Position numbers and translations under genes: made by a program. Shown piece after piece: positions 47,001 through 57,592 of a stretch of 64,000 nt of DNA (positions are counted from its first letter, which is position 1; every line of letters starts with the position of its first letter). The stretch covers positions 9,372,196 through 9,436,195 of the forward strand of contig CAIIXF020000004.1 of NCBI GenBank assembly GCA_903813345.2. The letters are read 5' to 3'. The notes beneath the pieces were generated by a model. The model did no database searches. It was not told the DNA's origin and saw only the letters and a program-made list of their open reading frames with translations. Source of the DNA: Owenia fusiformis (lineage: Eukaryota > Annelida > Polychaeta > Sabellida > Oweniidae).

Positions 47001-49641
47001 TACTACTAGGAACAGTCGGTTTCGAATATGTTATATGTACCATGATGAAATTCATAAATAAAGTTACAAATTCAGAAGAACTTACACATGTTTGGCTTCT
47101 ATACTTGAGTAAGCTATTGCTCTTTTTCATAATTGTTCTTTATTTTTTAGCTCATGGCTGCCATGACAACAACAATAGGTCAACAGTTCACACCTGCTCA
47201 AATTAAGGTACAGCAATTATTCCTAGCGAATACACACATTGATTTTTAGTCAAATATATTTTCCCAAGGAGGATTGGCTCCCAGGGTCTCAACTCGATAT
47301 TCGACCTTGACCCTGATCGATGACACTGATATGAGTGACTATAAATACAAAATCAGCAATTTAAAAGATTTGAACCGATATCTTGATCACTTCTTGTGTG
47401 TTTTGAATTTTTTTGTTTGGAAATAAGACCAAAACTGGCAATTCAAATTTTAAACTGAAAATGGTTGACGTTTGGATTTTGAACTTTGTTATCACGATAT
47501 GGCTACATGATAATAATGTCAAGGTCACAACGCTATATATGGCAAGAATGTTGCTATTGCATTCTGGGAATCAATCCTCTATGCTAATTTCCCGATCTTA
47601 ATGTCTCCTCACCTGAAGAACTAGACTCATTCATGTGTTATATATATGATATAAGACGTTCCAGAATAAAAAAAACAACAAAATAATACTTACGAATAGA
47701 AGTAGAACCTATTTTCAAGAATCATCAATCGAGCTTTAAACATTTGTTTTAAGTAATATATAGCTTTTACTTTCTTAAATTATGAGGTGGGATCCCCTCT
47801 ATTATACAGCATTCACAATGTTTATATTGTCAAGTAAAAATAATGCAGTTCTAAAAATGTGCACCTTGAATACATGTATTGTATTGTGGTTGACCATTTG
47901 GATTGGTCAGTGAGGATATGTTATGTACAGGGTGAGGCAAAAATGACCATATCTTCATGACCACTTAAAAACACCGATGAATCATGGTGGATTAAAAGAA
48001 CATCGAACTAGCGTCAATTGTGCCAAATATGATGTTAAACCCATGTTTCATGACAGCGTTATAACATTTGTTTTGGTTACATTTTTTGGTACACCCTTTG
48101 TTATGTACATATTTTAGGAAGCCATGTGTGAAGTAGACAGAGACAAGGATAATTCGTTAGATTTCCATGAATATTTATTAATTTCGTCCAATCTCATTAG
48201 AAGACAAGGTACAGTACAGTAAATGATGAAATTAAACCTGCAAGAAATCTCACCCTGGTCACGCCTCTCCCCAAACAGCGTGTATTTATATATACACTGG
48301 CGGATTAGGGGGGGGGGGGCCGGGGGGCCCGCCCCCCCGCCCCTTGGGTTGGCCCAGAAAAAAAAATTGGGCCCAAAAGAATTTTTGGGCCAAAAAAGGC
48401 CTTAAGGCCCCCAAAAGTCGGCCTTTTTGGTCATTACTGGGCCTTTAAAGGCCTTATTTTTTAAATTCAGGCCAAATTTTGAAGAAAACGGGCCTCAAAA
48501 TTTCAAAATATGGGCCCACTTTTGCCTTTTAGGGGCCCAAAATTTTTTTTCTCTGACCTAAAATTTGGCCCCCCCCTTCTTGATTCCCAAATCCGCCCCT
48601 GATATACATATAATTTAGGAGTACTCACTGTACCTTAGACTTAGATCTCCCCCCACTGATCGAGTGAAAATGTTAATTCTAACATTTGCAATCGATGCCT
48701 TAGTTTATGTTTAACAATGCGAACAATACAACTATTTCTTCATTGTGCACAGCCAGGGTGAGATTTTTGAAGGAATAAAGTGTTTCTTGCCCTTTTTAGT
48801 ACGTCGCGTTAGCTTTGCCTTTCTGGGAAGAAAGTTTAGCTTATGTGAATTATTATTTAAGGTTCGTGCCATAAGAGTAGCAATATGCCAAATATGAAAT
48901 CCGTTTCAATCTCAAATATATTTCCCTTTCCGATACTAATAGTTGAAAATACATCCTCATACTGTTGTTGAAAAGAATGGAACATCCCGTTGATGTCGTG
49001 CACTGTGCTCCTGAAAGTCATTTCGAATCTCATATAGCTATGCGAGATGAAATATGAGGTTAAAAGAATAACATCTGATGAAGTAAGAGCAAATATTCCA
49101 AGAGTCTTTGAGCACCCTCGTACACATTTAACTATTATTCTTCAAAAGTTCAATGTGTGAAGTATAGGGATTCATAATTTGGCACATTGGTACATGAAGA
49201 TGGCTGTATACATTTATGATTATATATAAGTATAGTTGTCACACCGTGATGCTTTTATTATTTACAGGAGGCCATGTATGAGGTTGACAAAGACATGTCC
49301 AACTCGATAGACTTTTACGAATATGTTATGATATCAAATACTATTTTGAAGAAAAGTGGTAATTACATTGAGTGTAATGGATTTTGATTTAATTTAGCAC
49401 CAAGTCCCCTGTTTGAATATAAAGCTTTGTTCTACCGTTTTGTTGAACCTTTATCGTTGCACTTTGTCCACCCACTCATTATAACGGAGCTTAGGCTACA
49501 CGTTTTCAAGAGAACGTCAACGTGTAAAATTATGGTTCTATTTTAGTGTTTGCTTGCCCAATTTAGTATAAATACATAAGCAATTTTTTTATTCCTTTTT
49601 TATTCATAGAAAAAACATTTGAACATAAGCAGAAATTGTAA
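38071..49641 (+). CDS. Coiled-coil EF-hand protein with alternative EF-hand exons, 533 aa
   Basis: Exons: 38071-38088, 39619-39774, 40103-40270, 40417-40468, 40685-40823, 41200-41271, 41433-41514, 42116-42348, 42829-43000, 43591-43643, 45472-45596, 46568-46719, 47151-47207, then 48118-48208 or 49268-49358, then 49610-49641. All junctions are GT-AG and in frame; the ATG has a GCCGCC Kozak context. Residues 1-130 are helical and unrecognised. About 130-360 is Lys/Glu-rich coiled coil. An acidic run (EEDESDSDDDDD) is near 400-410. EF-hand 1 loop 463-474 is DEDGNGKLDLTE and EF-hand 2 loop 500-511 is DRDKDNSLDFHE or DKDMSNSIDFYE. A degenerate EF-hand may precede them (INKNGSI). Probably a calcium-responsive scaffold; I do not recognise an orthologue. 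Confidence 0.85.
40846..40974. mobile_element. 129-bp MITE with perfect 20-bp inverted ends
   Basis: CAATAGGGAGTTTAAGCTTG at 40846-40865 and its exact complement at 40955-40974. In the EF-hand gene, 22 bp after the exon 5 donor. Confidence 0.85.
41652..41711. mobile_element. 60-bp mariner-type MITE
   Basis: Ends CAAGGTGACCTAAAAAATG and, inverted, CAGGGTGACAAAAATACAA, flanked by TA on both sides. Intronic in the EF-hand gene. Confidence 0.6.
41885..41970. repeat. GTAC-based self-complementary simple repeat
   Basis: Degenerate array of GTACGGTAC, GTACTGTAC and CATACCGTAC words, each nearly its own complement. Intronic in the EF-hand gene; can form many small hairpins. Confidence 0.7.
43360..43440. 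repeat. Fragment of the CTGCCATTTGTTACAG dispersed family, reversed
   Basis: CAGTCGGCGTATGTAATAAC then ACAAGTGGCGACATTTTGC. Intron 9 of the EF-hand gene. Confidence 0.45.
43828..45360. repeat. Tandem duplication of about 172 bp, second copy split by a LINE
   Basis: Copy 1 begins near 43828 (CGTTTACTAATCTTTACTTA) and copy 2 near 44000. Copy 2 is interrupted at 44116 and resumes at 45299 with GGGCCTTGACTCATTTTTAG, matching copy 1. Confidence 0.75.
44117..45291 (+). mobile_element. 5'-truncated non-LTR retrotransposon (LINE), 3' part of ORF2
   Basis: An open frame from about 44139 to 45113 encodes the C-terminal end of a reverse-transcriptase ORF: HLGLTLDKHLSFEQHI, then LVLP-type SFVLPIFDYCDILYS, the helix LYYKAACICSG, and a CSCGHANETTIHVIFSC zinc-like end typical of Jockey/CR1-group elements. 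The 3' end is AATAAA and an A-run. AGTTATG flanks both sides (44110-44116, 45292-45298) as a 7-bp target duplication. The frame carries no stop, so the insertion is young. Intron 10 of the EF-hand gene, same strand. Confidence 0.88.
47938..48100. mobile_element. Mariner-type MITE just upstream of exon 14a
   Basis: Left end CAGGGTGAGGCAAAAATGAC and, inverted, right end CAAAGGGTGTACCAAAAAATG. TA precedes the left end. It ends 17 bp before exon 14a, so its right end contributes to the acceptor region. Confidence 0.5.
48118..48208 (+). other. EF-hand exon 14a (alternative)
   Basis: 91 nt, phase 0 to phase 1. Encodes EAMCEVDRDKDNSLDFHEYL and 10 more residues. Loop D-R-D-K-D-N-S-L-D-F-H-E has acids at positions 1, 3, 5, 9 and 12, canonical calcium ligands. 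Fits upstream exon 13 and the last exon at 49610 in frame. Confidence 0.85.
48295..48601. mobile_element. hAT-like MITE, G- and GGCC-rich, between exons 14a and 14b
   Basis: Left end CACTGGCGGATTAGGGGGGG and, inverted, right end CAGGGGCGGATTTGGG, the same type as the element at 21841-22001. The interior is full of TTGGGCC and AAAGGCC words. Flanks are ATATA-rich, so the target duplication is unclear. Confidence 0.6.
49268..49358 (+). other. EF-hand exon 14b (alternative)
   Basis: 91 nt, phase 0 to phase 1, same length and phase as exon 14a; 15 of 30 residues identical. Encodes EAMYEVDKDMSNSIDFYEYV and 10 more. Loop position 5 is Ser instead of Asp, and Tyr replaces Cys and His elsewhere. Joins the last exon as KKSEKTFEHKQKL. 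If both exons were included, the frame would reach TGA five codons into 14b. Confidence 0.85.
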
Positions 49642-49940
49642 GGTCCCCTTATAACGAATTTAAAGGGAACAACAGTAATATCTGGCTTCATAATATTTCC
49701 GTCCACGTAAAAGTTCTCTTAAAAACATGTAGCTTAAACTTCCATTTTGTGTTTGTGTTTGAAGGCCTCAGAGTGTCATTATAAAGACAACTTGTTCGTT
49801 ATTTGTTTGGTGGATGTTCGTCTAGTTTGATTTGCTTGTCTTTCTGTTTGTTTTGTGCATGTATGTCTAATTTGTTTTGCATTTCTGATTTTTACTTATT
49901 GCATGTCTGATTTCCATCGCATACCTGATCGTTTGGTTAT

Positions 49941-50342
49941 TTATGCCTGTTTTATATTGCATGTCTGTCTGGTTGGTGTATGTTTGCCTGTTTTATATTG
50001 CATGTCTGTCTGGTTGGTGTATGTATGCCTGTTTTATATTGCATGTCTGTCTGGTTGGTGTATGTATGCCTGTTTTATATTGCATGTCTGTCTGGTTGGT
50101 GTATGTTTGCTTGTTTTATATTGCATGTCTGTCTGGTTGGTGTATGTTTGCTTGTTTTATATTGCATGTCTGTCTGGTTGGTGTATGTATGCTTGTTTTA
50201 TATTGCATGTCTGTCTGGTTGGTGTATGTATGCCTGTTATATATTGCATGTCTGTCTGGTTGGTGTATGTATGCCTGTTTTATATTGCATGTCTGTTTGT
50301 TTGGTGTATGTATGCCTGTTTTATATATGCATGTCTGCTTTT
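49941..50342. repeat. 41-bp minisatellite, ten copies
   Basis: GCATGTCTGTCTGGTTGG recurs at 49960, 50001, 50042, 50083, 50124, 50165, 50206, 50247, 50288 and 50330, period 41 (last 42). All three plus-strand frames are open, because 41 is not a multiple of three and the unit has no stop in any frame; the encoded Cys/Val/Tyr-rich peptides are not evidence of a gene. It starts 300 bp after the EF-hand stop codon, with ATTAAA at about 50367, so it may lie in the 3' UTR. Confidence 0.9.
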
Positions 50343-50399
50343 TTATGTGTGTATGTCTGGTTTGATATTAAAAATATAAATGTTAACTGTTGAAAACTC

Positions 50400-51344
50400 C
50401 TCATAGTTGTTCATTTATTTGATGTATCTAGCATTGTGTTTTAATATGTTTTTTAATAAGTAAATTGATATATCGTCTCAATTCCTGCAATATACGAGGG
50501 ATGATCATAAAGGTTTTAAAACAGCTCTCTAATTTTTATTAAATTCTCACAAAGTGTGTAACATACAATCTTAGTTATAAAAAAGTTTTGGTAATGATAT
50601 TTGGAATTAGTATGAAGTATAATCGAAATATCCCCTGAGTTTTGTGTGTTATTTATTGTTTTTGAATATTAATGGTCAGAGAATTATGAAATGTCACAAG
50701 GGATACTTACATATTTCATGAGATGTGAAATCAAATTCTGATAATGATGTCTAATGCTAAAATGTATGACCAATATAATGTTATTGATGCAGAGAGCTTA
50801 AGAAAAATAGAATTGATAAGCATTTACAAGGAAAAAATTGTTAGATCCTTTTCCAAGACTAAAGGTGATTTAAATATTTACTCTGTATATTGGACTTTCG
50901 TGGTTAATGAGGGGCATTCCTGAAATTTAAAAAAATTTCACTCGTTTTTATAACTATAAGTTACTATGGTAACCATTTCTCATTAACAATTTTTGGGTAA
51001 GCGATATTTTAAGAACCCTATGTTAACTTCTCGTATTCATTTTATTTTAACTTTTAACACATTCAATCGAAATAAAAACAATATTGAACAGTATATGGTT
51101 AGACCTCCTTAACTCAGTCAACCTAATCGGCATATAATATTTGTATTTTTCGAAATGTATACCAAACTTCATGTAGCACATTTTGGAAATTATTGAATCC
51201 TCTGATTTCAGGAAGATCGGATGTATTTAGGAGTGCCTTGGCCAAAGAACAGGGAAAGGCTGTATCCAAAACGTGTGTGATACAGTAGAAACAAGAGGCC
51301 GAAACAAGATCTCTGAGTTGAGATGAAGTCAATTTTGATAGAGA
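50400..51344. other. Gene-free stretch with a solo mariner-like end
   Basis: TACGAGGGATGATCATAAAG at about 50493 resembles the ends of the mariner element at 54642. No matching right end was seen. Rest anonymous. Confidence 0.4.
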
Positions 51345-51548
51345 ATTACTTTGAATAAATTAGGGTGTTCAAAGCAGGCGAGTCGCCTGAATAATGTTGC
51401 ATGGAATAATGGAATAGAACCTCGATTCTGTTTTTTTGGAACTGAGGTAATGATTAAGAGGAACGGCGGAGTGGGGGGGGGGGTATTCGTATGGCGCCGT
51501 TAGAGGTGAAATTCTAGGATTGGCGCCAGACTGCGTACGAATTTGCCA
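51345..51548 (+). pseudogene. 18S rRNA gene fragment
   Basis: Matches the universally conserved middle of eukaryotic small-subunit rRNA: ATTACTTTGAATAAATTAGG, GTGTTCAAAGCAGGCGAG, GTTGCATGGAATAATGGAAT, TAATGATTAAGAGG, then GAGGTGAAATTCTAGGATTG and ATTTGCCA. Several conserved positions are changed and a G-run replaces the normal spacer near 51472, so this is a decayed copy of about 200 bp, not a working gene. The flanks are unrelated. Confidence 0.88.
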
Positions 51549-51964
51549 TTATGATGTAGCACTAGGCTACAACCATGCTAGTCTATTGTACATTTCAGCT
51601 ATTGAACATACTAATTCAATTTGTACATGTCATTATTGTATCCTAGAATAATATGTATCATATAAATGTAAATCTTGTACATATTGTAAATAACGATAAA
51701 AAAATTTAATAGAAACAGTCGGAGTGTTGTCTGATAAGTTAAAATGAGGATTATAACAAAAAATTAATCTAAAGTACCAGTCCCATATACGGTCAGGGAT
51801 TGAGTTAAAATTCTGAGAGCACCTGGTCAAATGACATTACGGACCAAACGCCATGTCATTTTCCTATACCTACTGAAAAAATCAACTGGTCCGTATGAAG
51901 AATGACCTGACAAATTACCAGTGGACTGGCTCTTAGCTCAAGCCCTGTTTACCATCATGTGTTT

Positions 51965-52020
51965 TGTTTGTGTGTGTGTGCGCGCGCGCGCGTGCGTGCG
52001 TGCGTGTGTGCGTGCGTATG
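51965..52020. repeat. Alternating TG/CG dinucleotide run
   Basis: GTGTGTGTGTGCGCGCGCGC followed by GTGCGTGCGTG. Purine-pyrimidine alternation of about 50 bp, with potential to form Z-DNA. Confidence 0.85.
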
Positions 52021-53217
52021 TTTGTATCTTTATTGCCCTTTATGAAAGGGAGATACGTGTAATGTCTAAATGAATGCTATACAGTACAGGGTGTTTCATA
52101 ATGACCGTCCCCCCATCAACCACCAATCCTGAATAGCATACCCCCATGTGTTATATATCATATGGAAGCTTGGTCAATTCTGGACTTATTGAATCAACTT
52201 TGATTAAGCTTAACATTTTTTACAACTTGCTACATATCTCTATAAAAGGTACCCATTTTACCTTTAGCATAGAATCTGAAAGCCACATTTTTTCCCAAAT
52301 TAGCCATGTACCCTGCAAACAGCTATGATAACCATGTCTCAATACACGATTGGGTATAGTAATGTACAACTTCTAACATTTGATGGATGTTGAAGATATA
52401 TCTTGATGATATTTGAAAGATAAAAGTATTAGATAGTTCAAAGAAATGCCCAGAGAGCTCTAAATGATACAATGGATAATATAGCGATCTGCTTTTCTCT
52501 TTAAATCCATCAGGAATAGTATAGCCACAAATCATGCAAATTAAAGGGGATAGTGGCTACAAAATATAAGTTCACAAATTATGTTCTCAAAGACCAGGCA
52601 TTCTAATATTTGGCACATAAGTTCAGAATATCCCAGATGCGAGTAGAAATAATCTTGATTTACGTCATTAAAAATTCACAATTCAGTCAAACTGATGTCA
52701 TATTTGGAATCCACATGTAAAATTACATCTAGAAATGTGGTTTTGAAAAGAGTTTATCAACTTTGAAAATTTAATTTTCTTTGAAAATGTGACTTCTAGG
52801 TCGGGGAGATTCCCCATAGAGCCCATGTTGTAAAACCACAAAAAGTGAAATATCTTTTCTTGTGTTGGGCAGATAATATTTTCTTTTATCCCACGATTAA
52901 TGTGTTATCTGTACAATAACAGCTATTATTATATCACTATCTAGCTAGCGACTGTATGATTGGTCAAAACCGGGTCACATGTCGTGTGATATCTGGCGAT
53001 ATTCAATGGCAATGCTAATCAGATAAGACAACCGTGAGATATCTAGCGATATCCCACGCTCCCGGGAATTTTCAAAGAATTTGTTTTCGTTCAGTGCAAA
53101 TAATTTAGTTCAGTGTAAGTCAAAATGGCAGACGAACCGAGTAGATTCAATGTATTTCAATGTTAACCTATGACTTAATAATATTAGGGATGTTTAGCTA
53201 GACAGTGATATAATAAA

Positions 53218-53355
53218 ACAAATATTTCACTCTATTTTCGGTGAATACCTGTAGCACTTTCACAAGGTGATATTCCACTTGCCCTTCGGGCTTCGTGGAA
53301 TATCACTTGTGAAAGATGTACAGGTATTCACCTCAATAGAGTGAAATATTTGTTC
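53218..53355. repeat. 138-bp palindrome
   Basis: Centred on GCCCTTCGGGC at about 53281. Arms include TTCACTCTATT and AGGTGATATTCCACTT with their complements. Confidence 0.8.
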
Positions 53356-53693
53356 ATTGATATTTCTGATATCATTGAAATCCGTGTGATATTTTCCAGA
53401 AAATCGTTTATCAAACTCATATGCGTGTGATATCGTTTATCTCACGCATATCCGTGTGATATCACATTTGCATTTTGCGCCACAATATTGTTGGAAATTA
53501 GGTCAGATAATTTATTCTCTTTTGAGAAAATAGGTCCGTTAATTTATTCTCTTTAAGTTTCATTGGTGTATTAAATTACGATTGTGTATATAATTTGATT
53601 AGAAGGCTGCTAAATAACGATTAAAAATGGTATTTATGACGAACTATATCGTGTAGTAGTGCATATTACTGCGCAGTGAGTAAAGTACAAATC

Positions 53694-53960
53694 AAAATGG
53701 CCGGTGCAAATTCGTCTGACGAAGAATTGGCGAATTTCGACATTCACACGGGAAACTCTGAAGTTTCCGATGAAAATCAAGAGAGCAGTGATAACAGTGA
53801 GTTTGACAGATTCGGGAATGAGGATGTTAATGCATTCATTGCCATATCAAAAGAACAAAAACACATTGCGAAAAACAGCGAGCGATATGAAAATACTTCG
53901 TGATTTCCTGAACATCACATCACAAGGTGATTGTAATCATGGGATAAACCCAATATCACA
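53694..53960 (+). pseudogene. Crypton/KIAA1958-like tyrosine recombinase N-terminal fragment
   Basis: An acidic, Ser-rich leader (MAGANSSDEELANFDIHTG from 53697) runs to about 53860, where the frame shifts by one base and continues as KNTLRKTASDMKILRDFL. The latter phrase is like the first helix of the SAM-like domain in Crypton-type and KIAA1958-type recombinases, from memory. The catalytic domain is absent. A broken fragment flanked by two palindromes. Confidence 0.4.
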
Positions 53961-53984
53961 TAATTTCTCGTGATATCACTTTAT

Positions 53985-54062
53985 CGCCTCGTAGATATCA
54001 AATATCAACACTCATTCGCTTCGCTCACTCGTGTTGATATTTGATATCAACTCGGCGATAAA
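53985..54062. repeat. 78-bp palindrome
   Basis: Arms TATCGCC...GATATCAAATATCAACAC and complement, centre CATTCGCTTCGCTCACTCG. Together with the palindrome at 53218 it brackets the recombinase fragment. Confidence 0.75.
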
Positions 54063-54641
54063 AATGATATCACTCAAAATGATGTGATATTCTGTATTTA
54101 CTGGACATATTTTAATTTGTATAACTATCTGATACATAAAGGTAATATGAAAAGTGAACCATTAAAACTCATGCATAATTAAGTTTAAGGGAATTTTGTA
54201 ATACCCTGCCATGTTAATTCCCCCGAATCAGCCACCTGGTGGCGAACCTGGTAACTACCTACTCGCATCTGAGTAAGAATACGCTTTATTATGGTTTATA
54301 GACTATGGGGGCATGTGAAGTAGGATTGCCTGTGGATGGGGGGACGGTCATTATGAAACACCCTGTACAATTATTATATAATGTTATACAGTATATAACT
54401 CATTAACTCATTAGTTGAGTGTAAACCATCTTCGCAAATGTCGATGTAAGGATCTCATCAAATTAACAACAGGCGATATGAGATGCTACCGCTACCTCAT
54501 CGTCCAATTACAACCCTTAATGAGATCATTTGTGCAGAGATCATAATTGAAACAATTAAACAAGTTTAGTATGTACATATAGAATACACTGTATGTAAGC
54601 ATTTGTAAAGTTTTTGAGTAATCCTATGAATTATGTATATA

Positions 54642-55659
54642 CGAGGGGTGATCAAAGTAATGGACGCTTTTTTACATAGATGCTTTTAATGGACCAATCT
54701 CTTTAATTTTTTCACCAGTGATACATCATTCAATTTTCTATCAACTCTGAAGATTTGGGGACAAAACATGTAATATATTTTGATATATATTTATTTCTGT
54801 GAAGGAGGTATGGGTACCCCGGGACCGACATAACGTCACACATTCTGAAGCTATTTAGCTCATTTAACGCCCAATGCAGTTTAATGCAGGTTGAACAAAA
54901 CAAACCATGATGGTTATGAATAACACCATTTCGATACACCATAATTGATTATGAATATTGTCCCTTCACTTTGTGGCATTCATGCCACATTCATTCTTCA
55001 GGGCCCTCTACATGGCCGATTCCATTCTCTGACATGGTAGCAAACTGCGGTTGCACAGCTTGTTTTATTTCATCAATGTCATTTAACCTGCATCATTTTT
55101 CTATCGAAAAAAGTAGTATAGAAATAGATAAGTCGTGTGTGGCCAGATCTGGACTAAAGGGTGCATGGGCCAAGTTTTTCATGTTCAGGTCCAGGGATAT
55201 TATACCCGGAACATTTTGAGATATTTGGGCAGGGGCATTGTCCACATGAAGTAGGGTGTTACCTCCTCTCACCAACCTCTTCTTCAACATTGCATTCTCA
55301 AATCACCTGCAAACCCTGACCATACAACACTTTGACCTTACAATACTTATTTTGTATGTGTTACTACAGGCAGCATGATATTCAAACAACACAACTCTTA
55401 TGGCATATCGAAAAGTTCAAATCTAACTGATATGCCAAATTGGCATTACTTCAGAATATGTGACGTAATGTCGGTCCCGGGGTACCTCTACCCCCTTCAC
55501 GGAAATAAAGATATATCAACATGCATTACATATTTTGTCTTTAAATCTTCAGAGTTGATAGATAATTGAATGATGTATCACTTGTAAAAAAATCAAAGAG
55601 GTTGGTCCATAAAAAGTATCCGTGTAAAAAAGCGTCCATTACTTATTGATCACCCCTCG
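54642..55659. mobile_element. Dead mariner element with long inverted ends
   Basis: Ends CGAGGGGTGATCAAAGTAAT and, inverted, CGAGGGGTGATCAATAAGTA, flanked by TA. The inverted similarity extends about 250 bp inward on each side (to about 54890 and from about 55410). The middle, on the minus strand, keeps a mariner transposase piece. Confidence 0.85.
55093..55290 (-). pseudogene. Mariner transposase fragment
   Basis: Minus-strand frame with HVDNAPAQ and, later, HAPFSPDLATHDLS, matching the DD34D catalytic blocks of mariner transposases (H-x-DNAP and H-x-PYSPDLAPSD). The rest of the gene is missing or decayed. Seen directly in the motif order; family known. Confidence 0.8.
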
Positions 55660-55664
55660 TACAA

Positions 55665-56552
55665 CATAAAATATTGACATTGTTTATAATTGATAAAATA
55701 ATCGTTAATCGTTATATGTACTTTGTTAATCTTGCGATTTGAGAGAGAACGTTCTTATATAGTGATTTATATTAAAAACAAAAGTATAAAATACGATAAA
55801 TTGATAGTCGCCATAATATAGATATTTCGGTACGATTGCCAAGTTGAAGACCACAAAAAACAAAGGCCAGGAACATTAAAAGTACATCCAGGCATGCGAA
55901 AACATACCCCAGCATCCCAAACAATGACCATACCTACAGTAAACCATATATATCCCTTCCCCAATATCTAAACTAACTTTGCCTTGCCGCTAATTTCAAG
56001 TATGATAAATACCATGGAACAATATATTCAAAATATAAAATAGTTGTAAACGTTAGTCATTTCATTTTCCAGGCATTTTCTCGTTTATGACAATTATGTG
56101 CATTCACGTGAACATCTGATGTTCATTGAAGGTGTGTCATCGCCCTACCCTTAACATTATTAATAAATTTGCATCCTGGTTTTTATCGATATACTACAAT
56201 TGCTTATGTCATAGCGATTTATTATCATTTATTAATACTTTGATGAATAGCCTACCCGGTTTTCCAAAGAGGCTTAAGAAGTTGTATACATTCTTTGTTC
56301 TAAGTTCACATATTTTTCCAATGAATTATAAGGAAATAAATATTCAATTATAACATGCATTGATTAAATTTGGGAGTCTGATTTAAAAGCGAAGGTAGCA
56401 ATCTTTCCCAATATTTCCGCAAAATATGATTATAGAGTCAAATGACTATTGACTGAAATTGACGTCACATATAACTGGAGATCAAACTACACTCATGTAT
56501 GTGAACGACCGATTTGGTTATGCGTTTATAAAGTGCAAATAGTGATATCCCC
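55665..56552. other. Gene-free stretch, nothing recognised
   Basis: Anonymous AT-rich sequence between the mariner element and the satellite. Short open frames only. Confidence 0.45.
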
Positions 56553-57592
56553 AAAATGGAACAATGGCTATTACACAATGATCTAGTATTCGAACAACTT
56601 ACACTTAACATGTAGTAATGATACACCCTTATTGGAACAATGACTATTATATAATGATCTAGTATTCGAACAACTTAAAGTTAACATGTAGTAATGATAC
56701 ACCCTTATCGGAATGATGACTATTATATATAATGATCTCGTATTCGAACAACTTAAACTTAACATGTAGTAATGATACACCCTTATTGAAACAATGACTA
56801 TTATATAATGATCTAGTATTCGAACAACTTAAACTTAACATGTAGTAATGATACACCCTTATCGGAATAATGACTATTATATAATGATCTCGTATTCGAA
56901 CAACTTAAACTTAACATGTAGTAATGATACACCCTTATCGGAATAATGACTATTATATAATGATCTCGTATTCGAACAACTTAAACTTAACATGTAGTAA
57001 TGATACACCCTTATTGAAACAATGACTATTATATAATGATCTCGTATTCGAACAACTTAAACTTAACATGTAGTAATGATACACCCTTATTGAAACAATG
57101 ACTATTATATAATGATCTCGTATTCGAACAACTTAAACTTAACATGTAGTAATGATACACCCTTATTGAAACAATGACTATTATATAATGATCTAGTATT
57201 CGAACAACTTAAACTTAACATGTAGTAATGATACACCCTTATCGGAATAATGACTATTATATAATGATCTCGTATTCGAACAACTTAAACTTAACATGTA
57301 GTAATGATACACCCTTATTGAAACAATGACTATTATATAATGATCTAGTATTCGAACAACTTAAACTTAACATGTAGTAATGATACACCCTCATCGGAAT
57401 AATGACTATTATATAATGATCTCGTATTCGAAGAACTTAAACTTAACATGTAGTAATGATACACCCTTATTGGAATAATTACTATTATATAATGATCTAG
57501 TATTCGAAGAACTTAAACTTAACATGTAGTAATGATACACCCTTATTGGAATAATGACTATTATATAATGATCTAGTATTTGAACAACGTTA
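56553..57592. repeat. 76-bp satellite, about 13.5 copies
   Basis: GATCT(A/C)GTATTCGAACAAC starts at 56580, 56656, 56734, then every 76 bp to 57570; one unit is 78 bp. Copies are over 90 percent alike by eye. Two variants alternate (CTTATTGAAACAATG and CTTATCGGAATAATG) and GATCTAG or GATCTCG. The open minus-strand frames are products of the repeat. Confidence 0.95.

Larger units (their letters stand above)
52087..54365. mobile_element. 2.3-kb TIR element with palindromes and a recombinase fragment
   Basis: Perfect 31-bp inverted ends begin CAGGGTGTTTCATAATGACC (52087-52117 and 54335-54365), imperfect for about 30 bp more, flanked by TA on both sides: Tc1/mariner-type signature. The interior has no transposase but holds two long palindromes (53218-53355, 53985-54062) and a Crypton-like coding fragment, probably a nested insertion. 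Confidence 0.8.

Noticed and set aside
49855-50393. Three overlapping Cys/Tyr-rich ORFs of 137-174 codons
   Set aside because: Produced by the 41-bp minisatellite, open in every plus frame.
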